A stretch of DNA of 40,447 nt from Scatosoma sp045537295. Its GTDB lineage: Bacteria > Bacillota > Clostridia > Christensenellales > Borkfalkiaceae. The stretch covers positions 1 to 40,447 of the forward strand of contig JAZSPG010000037.1 of NCBI GenBank assembly GCA_045537295.1, read 5' to 3'. Positions 16,984-24,739 of this stretch are shown here, in pieces; within the stretch, counting starts at the first letter, position 1, and each line of letters starts with the position of its first letter. Below the pieces are notes generated by a model that was given only the letters and a program-made list of their open reading frames with translations, ran no database searches and was not told the origin of the DNA. The translations under genes were made by a program, and so were the position numbers.

Positions 16984-18129
16984 ATGAAAATTTGCGCGAT
17001 AATTTGCGAATACAATCCTTTTCATAACGGTCATCTTTATCAATTAAACCTTGCCCGCGAGCTTTCGGGCGCGGACGCGGTACTTTGCATTATGAGCGGG
17101 AACTTCGTACAACGCGGAGAAAACGCGATTTTGGACAAATATACCCGCGCAAAACACGCTCTCAAAGCGGGTGCAGATATCGTTATTGAACTTCCTACCG
17201 TGTTCGCGACCTCGCCCGCCGAACTTTTCGCAAACGGTGCAATTCATATTCTATCCTCTATCCCCGCGGTAAAGACCTTGTGTTTCGGCGCGGAAAACGC
17301 CGATAAACTCGCTTTTAAGTCGGCGTCGAGGTATTTGTTGCACGAACCGAAAGAAGTATCCTTAGCGGTGAAAGAGGCTGTCGATAAAGGAATGAGCTAC
17401 GCCAAAGCGCGCGCGCAGGCGTTCGCGGGGTTTATTCCGTTTGAAATGCTCAATTCCCCCAATAATATTTTAGGGTTAGAATATACCAAAGCCATTTTAG
17501 CGCAAAACGCCGAAATAGATATTTTACCGATTGCGCGCAAAGGCGCGGGGTACGCGGATAACGGGTTAAAAGACGAATTTTCCTCGGCAAGCGCGTTAAG
17601 ATGTGCGATTGCAAACGGGCAAGAACTCAAAAACAATTTACCCGATTTCGTCTTATCCGATTTACCCGCAAAATTATCCGAGTGCTTAGAAACGCTGGAA
17701 AAATACGCATTCTTAAATAAATCCCCCGAAGAAATCGCGAAAATTTGCGATTGCAACGAGGGCTTGGAAAATGCCTTTAAGAAGATATGTACAACCAACG
17801 AACCGCTTGTGCAAACGCTTACTTCCAGCCGATACACCGCCTCGCGAATTAGGCGGATTGCTCTGCAAAACCTCTTAAATATCGAGAAAAGTTTCATCCT
17901 AGAATGTTTACAAGCGCCCTTATATCTTCGCGTTTTGGGGGTAAAGAAAGCGCGTAGCGAGCTGTTATCCGTTTTATCCGAAAGCAAATTTCCCGTTTTG
18001 GCAAGAGCGCACGATACGGACAAGCTTTGTCCTATCGCAAGAAAATGTTTGGATACGGACGAGTTCGCCGAAAGCGTGTTCGGTTTGTTATATCCGAAAA
18101 ATAAGAAAGAGAAAAATTTATTTATATAA
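16984..18129 (+). CDS. tmcAL: tRNA(Met) cytidine acetate ligase
   Basis: A 381-aa nucleotidyltransferase-like protein starting MKICAIICEYNPFHNGHLYQ, with the HxGH nucleotidyltransferase motif, then IMSGNFVQRG and DKYTRAKHALKAGADIVIELP, all diagnostic of YlbM/TmcAL. In Bacillus subtilis TmcAL activates acetate with ATP and acetylates C34 of elongator tRNA-Met. The start is ATG 16984 with GAGGAA upstream; the frame stays open far upstream but that part runs antisense to pta and is not family sequence. It diverges from pta-ackA, whose end product, acetate, is its substrate. The terminator at 18132-18161 ends it. Confidence 0.95.
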   Translation: MKICAIICEYNPFHNGHLYQLNLARELSGADAVLCIMSGNFVQRGENAILDKYTRAKHALKAGADIVIELPTVFATSPAELFANGAIHILSSIPAVKTLCFGAENADKLAFKSASRYLLHEPKEVSLAVKEAVDKGMSYAKARAQAFAGFIPFEMLNSPNNILGLEYTKAILAQNAEIDILPIARKGAGYADNGLKDEFSSASALRCAIANGQELKNNLPDFVLSDLPAKLSECLETLEKYAFLNKSPEEIAKICDCNEGLENAFKKICTTNEPLVQTLTSSRYTASRIRRIALQNLLNIEKSFILECLQAPLYLRVLGVKKARSELLSVLSESKFPVLARAHDTDKLCPIARKCLDTDEFAESVFGLLYPKNKKEKNLFI

Positions 18130-18131
18130 CG

Positions 18132-18161
18132 AAAAAACACTTGCATTCGCAAGTGTTTTTT
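18132..18161. terminator. Bidirectional terminator between tmcAL and tRNA-Thr
   Basis: The stem CACTTGC/GCAAGTG with an ATTC loop is flanked by A-runs on the left and T-runs on the right, so it can end tmcAL on the plus strand and the tRNA transcript on the minus strand. It abuts the encoded CCA end of the tRNA. Confidence 0.85.
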
Positions 18162-18237
18162 TGGAGCTACTAGCCGGACTCGGACCGGCGCCCTGCTGAT
18201 TACGAATCAGCCGCTCTACCGACTGAGCTATAGTAGC
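18162..18237 (-). tRNA. tRNA-Thr (anticodon CGU)
   Basis: A 76-nt cloverleaf. The acceptor GCTACTA pairs with TAGTAGC; the D-arm is GCTC/GAGC; the anticodon stem GCTGA/TCAGC encloses the loop TTCGTAA, giving anticodon CGT (18204-18202); a 5-nt variable loop follows; the T-arm is GCCGG/CCGGC with loop TCCGAGT. The discriminator is U and CCA is encoded. It reads ACG codons. It is a solitary tRNA with its own promoter and terminator. Confidence 0.95.
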
Positions 18238-18264
18238 AAGTGCTCTCTTTACGACAGCTTATTC

Positions 18265-18293
18265 ATTATACTCAATCGAAAAGAAAAAAGCAA
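18265..18293 (-). promoter_or_regulatory. Sigma-A promoter of tRNA-Thr
   Basis: On the minus strand TTGCTT (18293-18288), 17-nt spacer, TATAAT (18270-18265), about 28 nt before the mature tRNA 5' end. Confidence 0.7.
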
Positions 18294-18346
18294 GCGTTTT
18301 TTTGCACTTTTTGAAAATTTTTCAGGCTTTTTTGAAAAAATTCATT

Positions 18347-19027
18347 TTATATTTGAAATTCTTCGCTCAATCGAATATACGAAACGCTTAAATCGCATAA
18401 TAAATACCGTAAATCTTCTAAATACACCACACCTGCAAGCGCGCAAGCTAAGTTTTCTTCCGCATTTTTACATACCGTCGCAAATGACGCAAAGTCTTTT
18501 TGGTATTCTTTTTGCAAAAACGAAAACTCGTCTTTCAAAACCGCTAAAATGCGTTTACTCGATTGTTGCGTCGCACCCTTTTCCAAGCGGTCTATTTCAG
18601 TATCTAAGAAATTTATACAATCGCTTAAAATGCAAAACGCGTTTTTATAAACTTGCTTTTTTTGCTTTTGTTTTCGGGTCTTTAAGTACAATTTCGGGCT
18701 TTGCAAAAACAAGATTTCCGTTTGCCCGTCCTTTAAGTTCGCGTGTACCGTTACTGCCTCCATTTCCGTGCAATACACGGAAAGCGCGACGCTTTCACGA
18801 CCGTTTTGTTCGAACAAATACCCCGCTCCGCCCATTTGCGTCGCTTGGTACGCGCTCACTTCGATATGCGCGGAAGAAGAAACCAAGAAATAAAAATTTT
18901 TGCTCGTATTTACTACCGTTGCCGAGGATAAATACACCGCGTAACCGAGCGAGAATACAATCCAAGCGAACGCGAATAAGCACACACCGCCTTTAACTAT
19001 TTTTTTATAGAAAAAACCCGTCGCCAT
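18347..19027 (-). CDS. Hypothetical single-pass membrane protein, possible SPOR-like domain
   Basis: A 226-aa protein I do not recognise with certainty. A basic N-terminus (FFYKKIVKGG) precedes one membrane segment (VCLFAFAWIVFSLGYAVYL), so the rest is probably outside the membrane. Residues about 42-96 (FYFLVSSSAHIEVSAYQATQ, then GGAGYLFEQNGRESVALSVY) have the spacing and flavour of a SPOR-like peptidoglycan-binding fold, but this is a weak visual match. The C-terminal half is helical and charged with a Lys/Gln-rich stretch (KTRKQKQKKQ). It lies 36 nt after nrdG, but its ATG falls inside the nrdG terminator hairpin and no good ribosome-binding site precedes it, so expression is unclear. Confidence 0.65.
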   Translation of the reverse strand: MATGFFYKKIVKGGVCLFAFAWIVFSLGYAVYLSSATVVNTSKNFYFLVSSSAHIEVSAYQATQMGGAGYLFEQNGRESVALSVYCTEMEAVTVHANLKDGQTEILFLQSPKLYLKTRKQKQKKQVYKNAFCILSDCINFLDTEIDRLEKGATQQSSKRILAVLKDEFSFLQKEYQKDFASFATVCKNAEENLACALAGVVYLEDLRYLLCDLSVSYIRLSEEFQI

Positions 19028-19047
19028 ACTTTATCGTATGCAACGGG
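19011..19047 (-). terminator. Intrinsic terminator after nrdG, overlapping the next start codon
   Basis: On the minus strand CCCGTTGC-ATAC, loop of 6, GTAT-(bulged G)-GCGACGGG, then a run of six U. The ATG of the 226-aa hypothetical gene (19027-19025) lies in the 3' arm of the stem. Confidence 0.65.
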
Positions 19048-19063
19048 CTTTATTTTATGCCGA

Positions 19064-19591
19064 TTATTCTAAATACAAGACGCATTCGCCTTTTTCAAGC
19101 GTTTTTTGCACGTCGATTACCCTTTGATTTGACGAACCTCTAAATTTCAAGCGAATATCTTTTAATTCTTCAATATACGCTCCGTCCACCAAAATATCGA
19201 ACAGGGAAATAAGCGCTTTCGTGTACGGGGTATTTTTTTTGACTTCTTTCAACGTACCCGTTTTTTCGTCCAAAACGAAACCCGTATAGCACCAAACCGT
19301 CTTTTCGGGATACCGCGCTTTTACTTTTTTGATAAAAGGCAGTAACGCCTCCTGATTTTGCGGTTCTAACGGTTCACCGCCGAGCAACGAAAGCCCTGCG
19401 ATAAAGGACGAGCCGAGTTCTTGCAAAATTTTTTCCTCCACCGTCTCGTCGAACGGCTGACCGTAAGAAAAATCCCAAGCGACTTCGTTAAAACAGTTTT
19501 TACAACGGTGCGTACACCCCGACACGAACAGAGAAACGCGTACCCCCTCGCCGTTGGCGATATCCGTCCATTTTATCGTTGCGTAATTCAT
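19064..19591 (-). CDS. nrdG: Anaerobic ribonucleoside-triphosphate reductase activating protein
   Basis: A 175-aa radical SAM activase. The cluster motif CTHRCKNC (CxxxCxxC, about residues 26-33) and the SAM-binding GGEPL (about 67-71) are intact. It installs the glycyl radical on NrdD under anaerobic conditions. Its ATG overlaps the nrdD stop (TAATG), so the pair is coupled. Length and motifs are normal. Confidence 0.96.
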   Translation of the reverse strand: MNYATIKWTDIANGEGVRVSLFVSGCTHRCKNCFNEVAWDFSYGQPFDETVEEKILQELGSSFIAGLSLLGGEPLEPQNQEALLPFIKKVKARYPEKTVWCYTGFVLDEKTGTLKEVKKNTPYTKALISLFDILVDGAYIEELKDIRLKFRGSSNQRVIDVQKTLEKGECVLYLE

Positions 19592-21774
19592 TAAAGATGC
19601 AATACCCTGTCTTTAATTTCCTGCGTTCTGCCTTGGTTCCAGTACTGCGTACCGATATAACCGCAGGTACGGCGTGCCACGTTCATCGTCGCTTGGTCGC
19701 GGTTGTGGCAATGCGGGCATTCCCAAATAAGTTTTCCCGATTCGTCCGTTTGGATTTGGATTTCGCCGTCGTAACCGCAAGCTTGGCAATAATCGCTCTT
19801 GGTGTTGAGTTCGGCGTACATAATGTTTTCGTAAATAAATTTCATAACGGACAAAACCGCGGGGATATTGTCTTGCATATTCGGCACTTCCACGTAGCTG
19901 ATTGCGCCACCGGGGGAGAGCTGTTGGAATTCGCTTTCGAATTTGAGCTTGGTAAACGCGTCGATTTCCTCGGATACGTGTACGTGGTAGCTGTTGGTGA
20001 TATAGTTTTTATCCGTTACACCAGGAATTACGCCAAAACGCTTTTGCAAACATTTCGAGAATTTATAGGTCGTACTTTCAAGTGGCGTTCCGTATAACGA
20101 GAAATCGATATTTTCCTTGGCTTTCCATTCCTTGCATTTGTCGTTCATTTTTTGCATTACCGCAAGCGCGAAAGGTTTCGCTTCCTCGTCCGTATGCGTT
20201 TTGCCCGTCATATGCTTTACACATTCGTACAAACCCGCATATCCGAGCGAAATGGTAGAATAACCGCCGAACAACAGTTTATCGATAGTTTCGCCCTTTT
20301 GCAAACGCGCCAACGCACCGTATTGCCATAAAATAGGCGCGGCGTCCGAAAGCGTGCCTTTCAAACGGTTGTGCCGTTGCATCAACGCGCGGTAGCAAAG
20401 CTCTAAGCGTTCTTCGAAAATTTCCCAGAACTTCGTAAGGTCTTTCCCCGAAGAAAGCGCTACGTCCACGAGGTTAATCGTGACGACGCCTTGGTTAAAT
20501 CTACCGTAATACTTGGGCTTGCCCTCTTCATCCACGTACGGCGTTAAGAAACTTCTGCAACCCATACAGGTATAGCAATGCCCTTCGCCGTTTTTATCCA
20601 CCTTAAATTCAAGCATTTTCTTTTCGGAAATATAATCGGGTACCATACGCTTTGCCGTGCATTTCGCCGCAAGCTCGGTAAGGTAGAAATACGGTTGTTC
20701 CTCGGAAATATTATCGGGTTCTAACACGTAGATAAGCTTAGGGAATGCAGGCGTAATCCATACGCCCGATTCATTTTTAACGCCCTTAATACGCTGTTTC
20801 AAGGTTTCCTCGATAATCAACGCAAGGTCGGCTTTTTCCTGCTCGTTACGCGCTTCGTTCAGATACATAAATACCGTTACGAACGGCGCTTGACCGTTGG
20901 TCGTAAGCAAGGTTACTACTTGATACTGAATGGTTTGAATACCTCTGCGGATTTCGTCGAGTAAACGCTTTTCCGCCATTTCAATAATATGTTTTTCGTC
21001 GTAAACACCTACACCTGCAAGCTCGTCCGCGACTTCCTTGCGGATTTTTTTACGGCTGATGTCTACGAACGGCGCAAGATGCGTAAGCGAAATACTTTGC
21101 CCGCCGTACTGATTAGACGCTACCTGCGCGATAATTTGCGTAGCGATATTGCAAGCCGTCGAAAAGCTGTGCGGTTTTTCGATAAGCGTTCCCGAAATTA
21201 CCGTTCCGTTTTGCAACATATCCTCTAAATTGACGAGGTCGCAGTTGTGCATATGTTGCGCAAAATAGTCTGCGTCGTGGAAATGGATAATACCTTGGTC
21301 GTGCGCGGAAACGATATCGTCGGGCAACAAAATACGACGGGTAAGGTCTTTGGATACCTCGCCTGCCATATAGTCGCGCTGTACGCTGTTTACGGTCGGA
21401 TTTTTATTAGAATTTTCCTGCTTTACTTCCTCGTTGTTACATTCGATAAGCGTCAAAATTTGCGCGTCCGTGGTATTCGAACGACGAACGAGTTCACGGG
21501 TATAACGATAGGTAATATACTTACGCGCAAGCACGAACGACATAGACGCCATCAAACGATTTTCTACCATATCTTGTATTTCTTCCACGTGCGGAGAACG
21601 ACCAAGCGCAGCACACTCCTCGGTTACGTGGTCTACAATAGCAAGTAACGCCGCCTCCGAAATACGATGGCGTTCGCCTACTTCTCTGTTTGCCTTTCTA
21701 ATAGCGGAAATAATTTTTTCCTTATCAAATACAACCTCTTGACCGCTTCTTTTAATAATCTTCATTTCTTTCAT
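19591..21774 (-). CDS. nrdD: Anaerobic ribonucleoside-triphosphate reductase
   Basis: A 727-aa class III reductase. It has an N-terminal ATP-cone (about 4-95, starting KIIKRSGQEVVFDKEKI), catalytic barrel blocks such as HDADYFAQHMHNCDLVN and CMGCRSFLTPY, a C-terminal zinc ribbon (CQACG and CPHC), and the glycyl radical loop RRTCGYIG. It makes deoxyribonucleotides without oxygen, which points to an anaerobe. GGAGG precedes the ATG with 6-nt spacing. Two NrdR boxes lie between its promoter and start, so repression by NrdR is expected when dNTP levels are sufficient. Confidence 0.98.
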   Translation of the reverse strand: MKEMKIIKRSGQEVVFDKEKIISAIRKANREVGERHRISEAALLAIVDHVTEECAALGRSPHVEEIQDMVENRLMASMSFVLARKYITYRYTRELVRRSNTTDAQILTLIECNNEEVKQENSNKNPTVNSVQRDYMAGEVSKDLTRRILLPDDIVSAHDQGIIHFHDADYFAQHMHNCDLVNLEDMLQNGTVISGTLIEKPHSFSTACNIATQIIAQVASNQYGGQSISLTHLAPFVDISRKKIRKEVADELAGVGVYDEKHIIEMAEKRLLDEIRRGIQTIQYQVVTLLTTNGQAPFVTVFMYLNEARNEQEKADLALIIEETLKQRIKGVKNESGVWITPAFPKLIYVLEPDNISEEQPYFYLTELAAKCTAKRMVPDYISEKKMLEFKVDKNGEGHCYTCMGCRSFLTPYVDEEGKPKYYGRFNQGVVTINLVDVALSSGKDLTKFWEIFEERLELCYRALMQRHNRLKGTLSDAAPILWQYGALARLQKGETIDKLLFGGYSTISLGYAGLYECVKHMTGKTHTDEEAKPFALAVMQKMNDKCKEWKAKENIDFSLYGTPLESTTYKFSKCLQKRFGVIPGVTDKNYITNSYHVHVSEEIDAFTKLKFESEFQQLSPGGAISYVEVPNMQDNIPAVLSVMKFIYENIMYAELNTKSDYCQACGYDGEIQIQTDESGKLIWECPHCHNRDQATMNVARRTCGYIGTQYWNQGRTQEIKDRVLHL

Positions 21775-21821
21775 TCCGTTCCTCCTCGCGCGCTTTCCCC
21801 TGAAAACGCATTTTCTTCCGT

Positions 21822-21837
21822 GTAATATATATTGTGC
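21822..21837. promoter_or_regulatory. NrdR box 2 (proximal to nrdD)
   Basis: GTAATATATATTGTGC, an imperfect match to the NrdR palindrome ACACWATATATWGTGT. It starts exactly 32 bp from the other box, the usual three-helical-turn spacing of paired NrdR sites. Confidence 0.65.
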
Positions 21838-21853
21838 TTCTTACCGTTAAAAA

Positions 21854-21869
21854 ACACAATATCTTGTGT
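21854..21869. promoter_or_regulatory. NrdR box 1 (distal)
   Basis: ACACAATATCTTGTGT, a near-perfect NrdR box, lying just downstream of the nrdD -10 element, where bound repressor would block initiation or clearance. Confidence 0.85.
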
Positions 21870-21890
21870 ATTTTTCAACCGTGCCTTAAT

Positions 21891-21918
21891 ATTATACCAT
21901 ATCTTGTATGAAAGTCAA
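21891..21918 (-). promoter_or_regulatory. Sigma-A promoter of nrdDG
   Basis: On the minus strand TTGACT (21918-21913), 16-nt spacer, TATAAT (21896-21891). The leader to nrdD is about 110 nt and contains both NrdR boxes. Confidence 0.8.
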
Positions 21919-21980
21919 GCGTGTGAACACAAAATATGGTATAGAAAAAACTTATAGTATTTTTATGAAAAAATTCAATA

Positions 21981-22013
21981 AAAAAAATAATTCCCTTGTA
22001 AATAAAGGGAATT
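21981..22013 (-). terminator. Intrinsic terminator after the rho-like gene
   Basis: On the minus strand the 9-bp stem AATTCCCTT/AAGGGAATT is followed by a U-rich run. It lies about 50 nt past the stop codon; a smaller AGGTATTT/AAATACCT hairpin (22034-22056) precedes it without a U-run. Confidence 0.75.
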
Positions 22014-22065
22014 ACTCGTTTTTGGGGAATTTTAGGTATTTGAAAATAAAATACCTCTATCGTTT

Positions 22066-23553
22066 TCAAGGCTTTTTTGCCGTTTGGCTATACACGAAAC
22101 GCATAAATTCTTGCTTATTTTCCGCTTTGACTAAGAGCGAATACAAGCCCTCGTTGCCGTAAAGGTGCAAATATTCCGTTTTAAGATAGAACAGAAGTTC
22201 TTGCGTATTCTCTTGCGATTGCGTTCCACCCAAATCCACGCGGGATTTTACCACGTCAATCGGCGGAAAAATACGCTTTAACGCCAACTTTTCGTCCAAA
22301 TAAATTTCCGCGTTGGAAATCGCCGTTAATTCGCGCGCCAACAAGTCGTCCGCGGGATTTCCCGTGTTTTGTGATAACGCGCCGATTATCGTCAACGAAC
22401 CGCCGTTTTTCAAGCGTTTCGCCGAGCCAAAAAACTTCTTCAAATAGTTCTTCGTCTTGCTCTCTAATCCCCCGTCCAGCGTTTTACCCCCGACAGCGTT
22501 TTCCGTTTGGTTATACGCGTGCGCCAAGGCGTTAAGCCCGTCCACGAACAACACCACGTCGTTTCCGCTCTCCGCGTATCTCTTAGCGCGGTTTAAGATA
22601 AATTCCGCCGTGAACGCTTGCTTTTCCACTTCATCCTCGTAGGTGGTGTATATCAAATTCTCGCCGTTTATCGCCGAGCGGTATAAACTAACCGTTTCGG
22701 GCGGTTGGTCTATTAAAAGCGCCATAAGCGTTAACCCACCGTCTTGACGGGCTAAGGCATTCAAAGCGGTATACAGCAAACTCGTTTTGCCAACCTTTGG
22801 CGAGGAAACCACGCAACAGCGTTGTCCTTTTTGGATATTCAAAATCCAGTCGAAGTATTTCAGTAGGGGCGTCGGGGCTTGTTTTTCGCTGATAAAGGTA
22901 ATGGGCGCATTAGGTATATCCGCCTCATATTTTTCAAAAAGTTCGCGTTTTAACGGCAAATCCAAGTTATCGTTTACCATTAAAACTTGTTTTACGATAA
23001 GCGAATTCGTACCCTTCGTTGCGCGATAAGACAAAACGTCGCCCTCGTGTAAATTATAGCTTTCCACAAGCAAATCAGGCAACAGCACCGCCTCGGTTTC
23101 TTCCGAACAATCCAAAGGCAACACACGCGCCACGCCGTCTATTTTATGGTATTGACCGCAATAAATATTTTTTAGTATTTTCTCGCCGTCAGCGGACGAG
23201 AAGGAAATTCTCGTTTTTGAATTTTCACCGTTTATGGATAAATCAGGAAAAAGCTCCTTTACCCCGCCCGTTTCCGTCGGCGCGTCTATAAAATACGCTT
23301 GATAAATTTCCGTTATTTTTTGCAAAACCTCGGCGGGTACGTAGTCGTTCCCAGACGGTTTTCCAGCTTTCGATTTGGGTGGCGGTTGCAGTTCGCCGAT
23401 TACCACCGACACGATATTTGAAATAAGCTCTTCTTTGTCTTTGAGCTTAGGCTGTATCCCAAAATATCTACTCAAAGGACGTAAAATATTCACCACCAAA
23501 GTATTGAGGTATTTTTCAAGTTCGAGCTTACCGTTTCGTCTTAAAGTTTCCAT
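22066..23553 (-). CDS. Degenerate Rho-family hexameric ATPase homologue
   Basis: A 495-aa protein with Rho architecture: an N-terminal Rho_N-like helical region (about 12-52), a low-complexity linker, an OB/cold-shock-like region (about 114-190) and a RecA-type ATPase. Walker A (SPKVGKTS, 251-258), Walker B (VVLFVDGLNAL, D338) and FFGSAKRLKNGGSLTII follow Rho. However, the LIDERPEEV element reads LIDQPPETV, placing Q283 where Escherichia coli Rho has catalytic E211. The SGTR element reads GGTQ, replacing arginine finger R366 with Q445. The Q-loop and R-loop RNA contacts are also altered. It may be a regulatory or non-catalytic Rho paralogue, or a diverged sole Rho. Its ATG overlaps the MBL gene stop; GAGGGG is the ribosome-binding site. 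Confidence 0.85.
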   Translation of the reverse strand: METLRRNGKLELEKYLNTLVVNILRPLSRYFGIQPKLKDKEELISNIVSVVIGELQPPPKSKAGKPSGNDYVPAEVLQKITEIYQAYFIDAPTETGGVKELFPDLSINGENSKTRISFSSADGEKILKNIYCGQYHKIDGVARVLPLDCSEETEAVLLPDLLVESYNLHEGDVLSYRATKGTNSLIVKQVLMVNDNLDLPLKRELFEKYEADIPNAPITFISEKQAPTPLLKYFDWILNIQKGQRCCVVSSPKVGKTSLLYTALNALARQDGGLTLMALLIDQPPETVSLYRSAINGENLIYTTYEDEVEKQAFTAEFILNRAKRYAESGNDVVLFVDGLNALAHAYNQTENAVGGKTLDGGLESKTKNYLKKFFGSAKRLKNGGSLTIIGALSQNTGNPADDLLARELTAISNAEIYLDEKLALKRIFPPIDVVKSRVDLGGTQSQENTQELLFYLKTEYLHLYGNEGLYSLLVKAENKQEFMRFVYSQTAKKP

Positions 23554-24194
23554 TATTTTCCCCTCTCCATAACCACGATTTGCGTTTCTTTCGTAAACGA
23601 AAATTCTTCTGTTTCGATAGCTTTTCCGCCCGCGTATTTTATACCGCTAAACAGGCGTAAAAAGGGTTTTTCGTCCGTTATATCTATCGTACAATCGGGT
23701 AATTTATAGTGCATCGGAATTACCATTTTAGGCTGAATCGCCTCGATATACGCCTTGGCTTGCGACGCGTTTATCGTATAGGTTGCGCCGATAGGAATAC
23801 ATAACACGTCTACTTTTCCTATTTTCTCTACGAGATTTTCGGTTACTTCCTCACCCAAATCGCCCAAATGGCAAAGGGTAATCCCGTCCGCTTTCAGCTT
23901 ATAAATACGATTTTCACCGCGAAGTAACCCGTTTTGACCGTCGTGCCAGCTCAAAATCCCTTCAATTTCTATTCCTTTTACCGTTTTCGTGCTTGTATCC
24001 GTTATAATTTCTGGATTGCCCCACACGCCAGCTATATAGTTATGGTCGAAATGCGAATGACTGACGGTGACGATATCCGCCGTGAAATTTTCGGGCAGTT
24101 CGTAACCGATACGGGTGTACGGGTCGGTAACGACGCTTACGCCGTTCTTGTCCGTTATCTTAAAACAAGCGTGTCCAAAATACTCGATTTTCAT
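23553..24194 (-). CDS. MBL-fold metal-dependent hydrolase (UPF0173/YtkL-like)
   Basis: A 213-aa metallo-beta-lactamase fold protein. It starts MKIEYFGHACFKI, then DPY, and has the metal motif SHSHFDHNY (HxHxDH, about residues 44-52), HLGDLG, IPIGATYTIN and the late histidine in VIPMHYKLPD. I choose ATG 24194 because AAGGGG precedes it; a GTG three codons upstream is possible. The UPF0173 family has no agreed substrate. It is translationally coupled to the Rho homologue downstream by a one-base overlap, and is preceded by the DUF1934 gene, so the three are one unit. Confidence 0.85.
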   Translation of the reverse strand: MKIEYFGHACFKITDKNGVSVVTDPYTRIGYELPENFTADIVTVSHSHFDHNYIAGVWGNPEIITDTSTKTVKGIEIEGILSWHDGQNGLLRGENRIYKLKADGITLCHLGDLGEEVTENLVEKIGKVDVLCIPIGATYTINASQAKAYIEAIQPKMVIPMHYKLPDCTIDITDEKPFLRLFSGIKYAGGKAIETEEFSFTKETQIVVMERGK

Positions 24195-24208
24195 ACCAAC
24201 CACCCCTT

Positions 24209-24595
24209 TTATCCGTTTATTTTCGCGAATATCCGTAACTTCATTTTTTGCGTTTCCGCACCGATAATTAAAGCGTATTGCAAAGACAATAAAAGCGAAC
24301 TGTTGCGGATAGAATACGCAATTTTTTGCGTATTTACCTGTACCGCGCCCTCCGCGCCGTTAATCCCCAAAACGCCGTTCGTAACCCCGTCCTTCTTCAA
24401 GTGCAACCGCAAAGTATAATCGCCTGTCCTTTGGATAAAAACCTCGCCGTTTTCCAAATCCAGCGCGACGCGCGCGCCGTCGTCGGCGTAGTTAAGCTTT
24501 ACGCCGTTATCCGTAAACAAGCAAAACCCCTTGCGCACAATTTCCGTTTTTTGACCGTCCGCATTCGTAGCGATTGTGATACGACAAGGTTGCAT
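24209..24595 (-). CDS. DUF1934 family beta-barrel protein (YwiB-like)
   Basis: A 128-aa protein rich in beta strands, with GDYTLRLHLKKDGVTNGVLGINGAEG and an end resembling LQYALIIGAETQKMKLRI. This fits the DUF1934 calycin-like barrels (YwiB in Bacillus), whose function is unknown. I choose ATG 24595 because GGAG precedes it; a TTG ten codons upstream sits on the promoter's expected start region. It heads the unit with the MBL hydrolase and the Rho homologue. In Bacillus ywiB neighbours argS; here argS is 9 kb away. Confidence 0.75.
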   Translation of the reverse strand: MQPCRITIATNADGQKTEIVRKGFCLFTDNGVKLNYADDGARVALDLENGEVFIQRTGDYTLRLHLKKDGVTNGVLGINGAEGAVQVNTQKIAYSIRNSSLLLSLQYALIIGAETQKMKLRIFAKING

Positions 24596-24626
24596 TTTTC
24601 TACTCCGTTCGACTTTTTTCGACAAT

Positions 24627-24655
24627 ATTATAACAAATTTTGTTCAAAATGTAAA
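24627..24655 (-). promoter_or_regulatory. Sigma-A promoter of the DUF1934-MBL-rho unit
   Basis: On the minus strand TTTACA (24655-24650), 17-nt spacer, TATAAT (24632-24627). Confidence 0.78.
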
Positions 24656-24694
24656 ATAAAAATACGGTATTTTATTTATTTTTGTGAAATATTC

Positions 24695-24731
24695 AAAAAA
24701 CGGAAACTACCCTTTTGAAGAAGTTCCCGTT
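24695..24731 (-). terminator. Intrinsic terminator after tyrA
   Basis: On the minus strand AACGGGAACT pairs with AGTTTCCGTT (one G-U pair), 13-nt loop, then six U. It isolates tyrA from the DUF1934 unit. Confidence 0.85.
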
Positions 24732-24739
24732 TTTTCTTT

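Noticed and set aside
17397..18152. A 251-codon open frame on the minus strand
   Set aside because: It lies entirely opposite tmcAL, whose protein matches its family end to end; there is no ribosome-binding site and the translation has no family features.
22034..22056. AGGTATTT/AAATACCT hairpin just past the rho-like stop
   Set aside because: There is no U-run after it on either strand; the better terminator is at 21981-22013.
21908..22162. Plus-strand open frame between the rho-like gene and nrdD
   Set aside because: It crosses the rho-side terminator and the end of the rho-like gene, has no ribosome-binding site, and is a low-complexity K/N-rich translation expected from AT-rich intergenic DNA.
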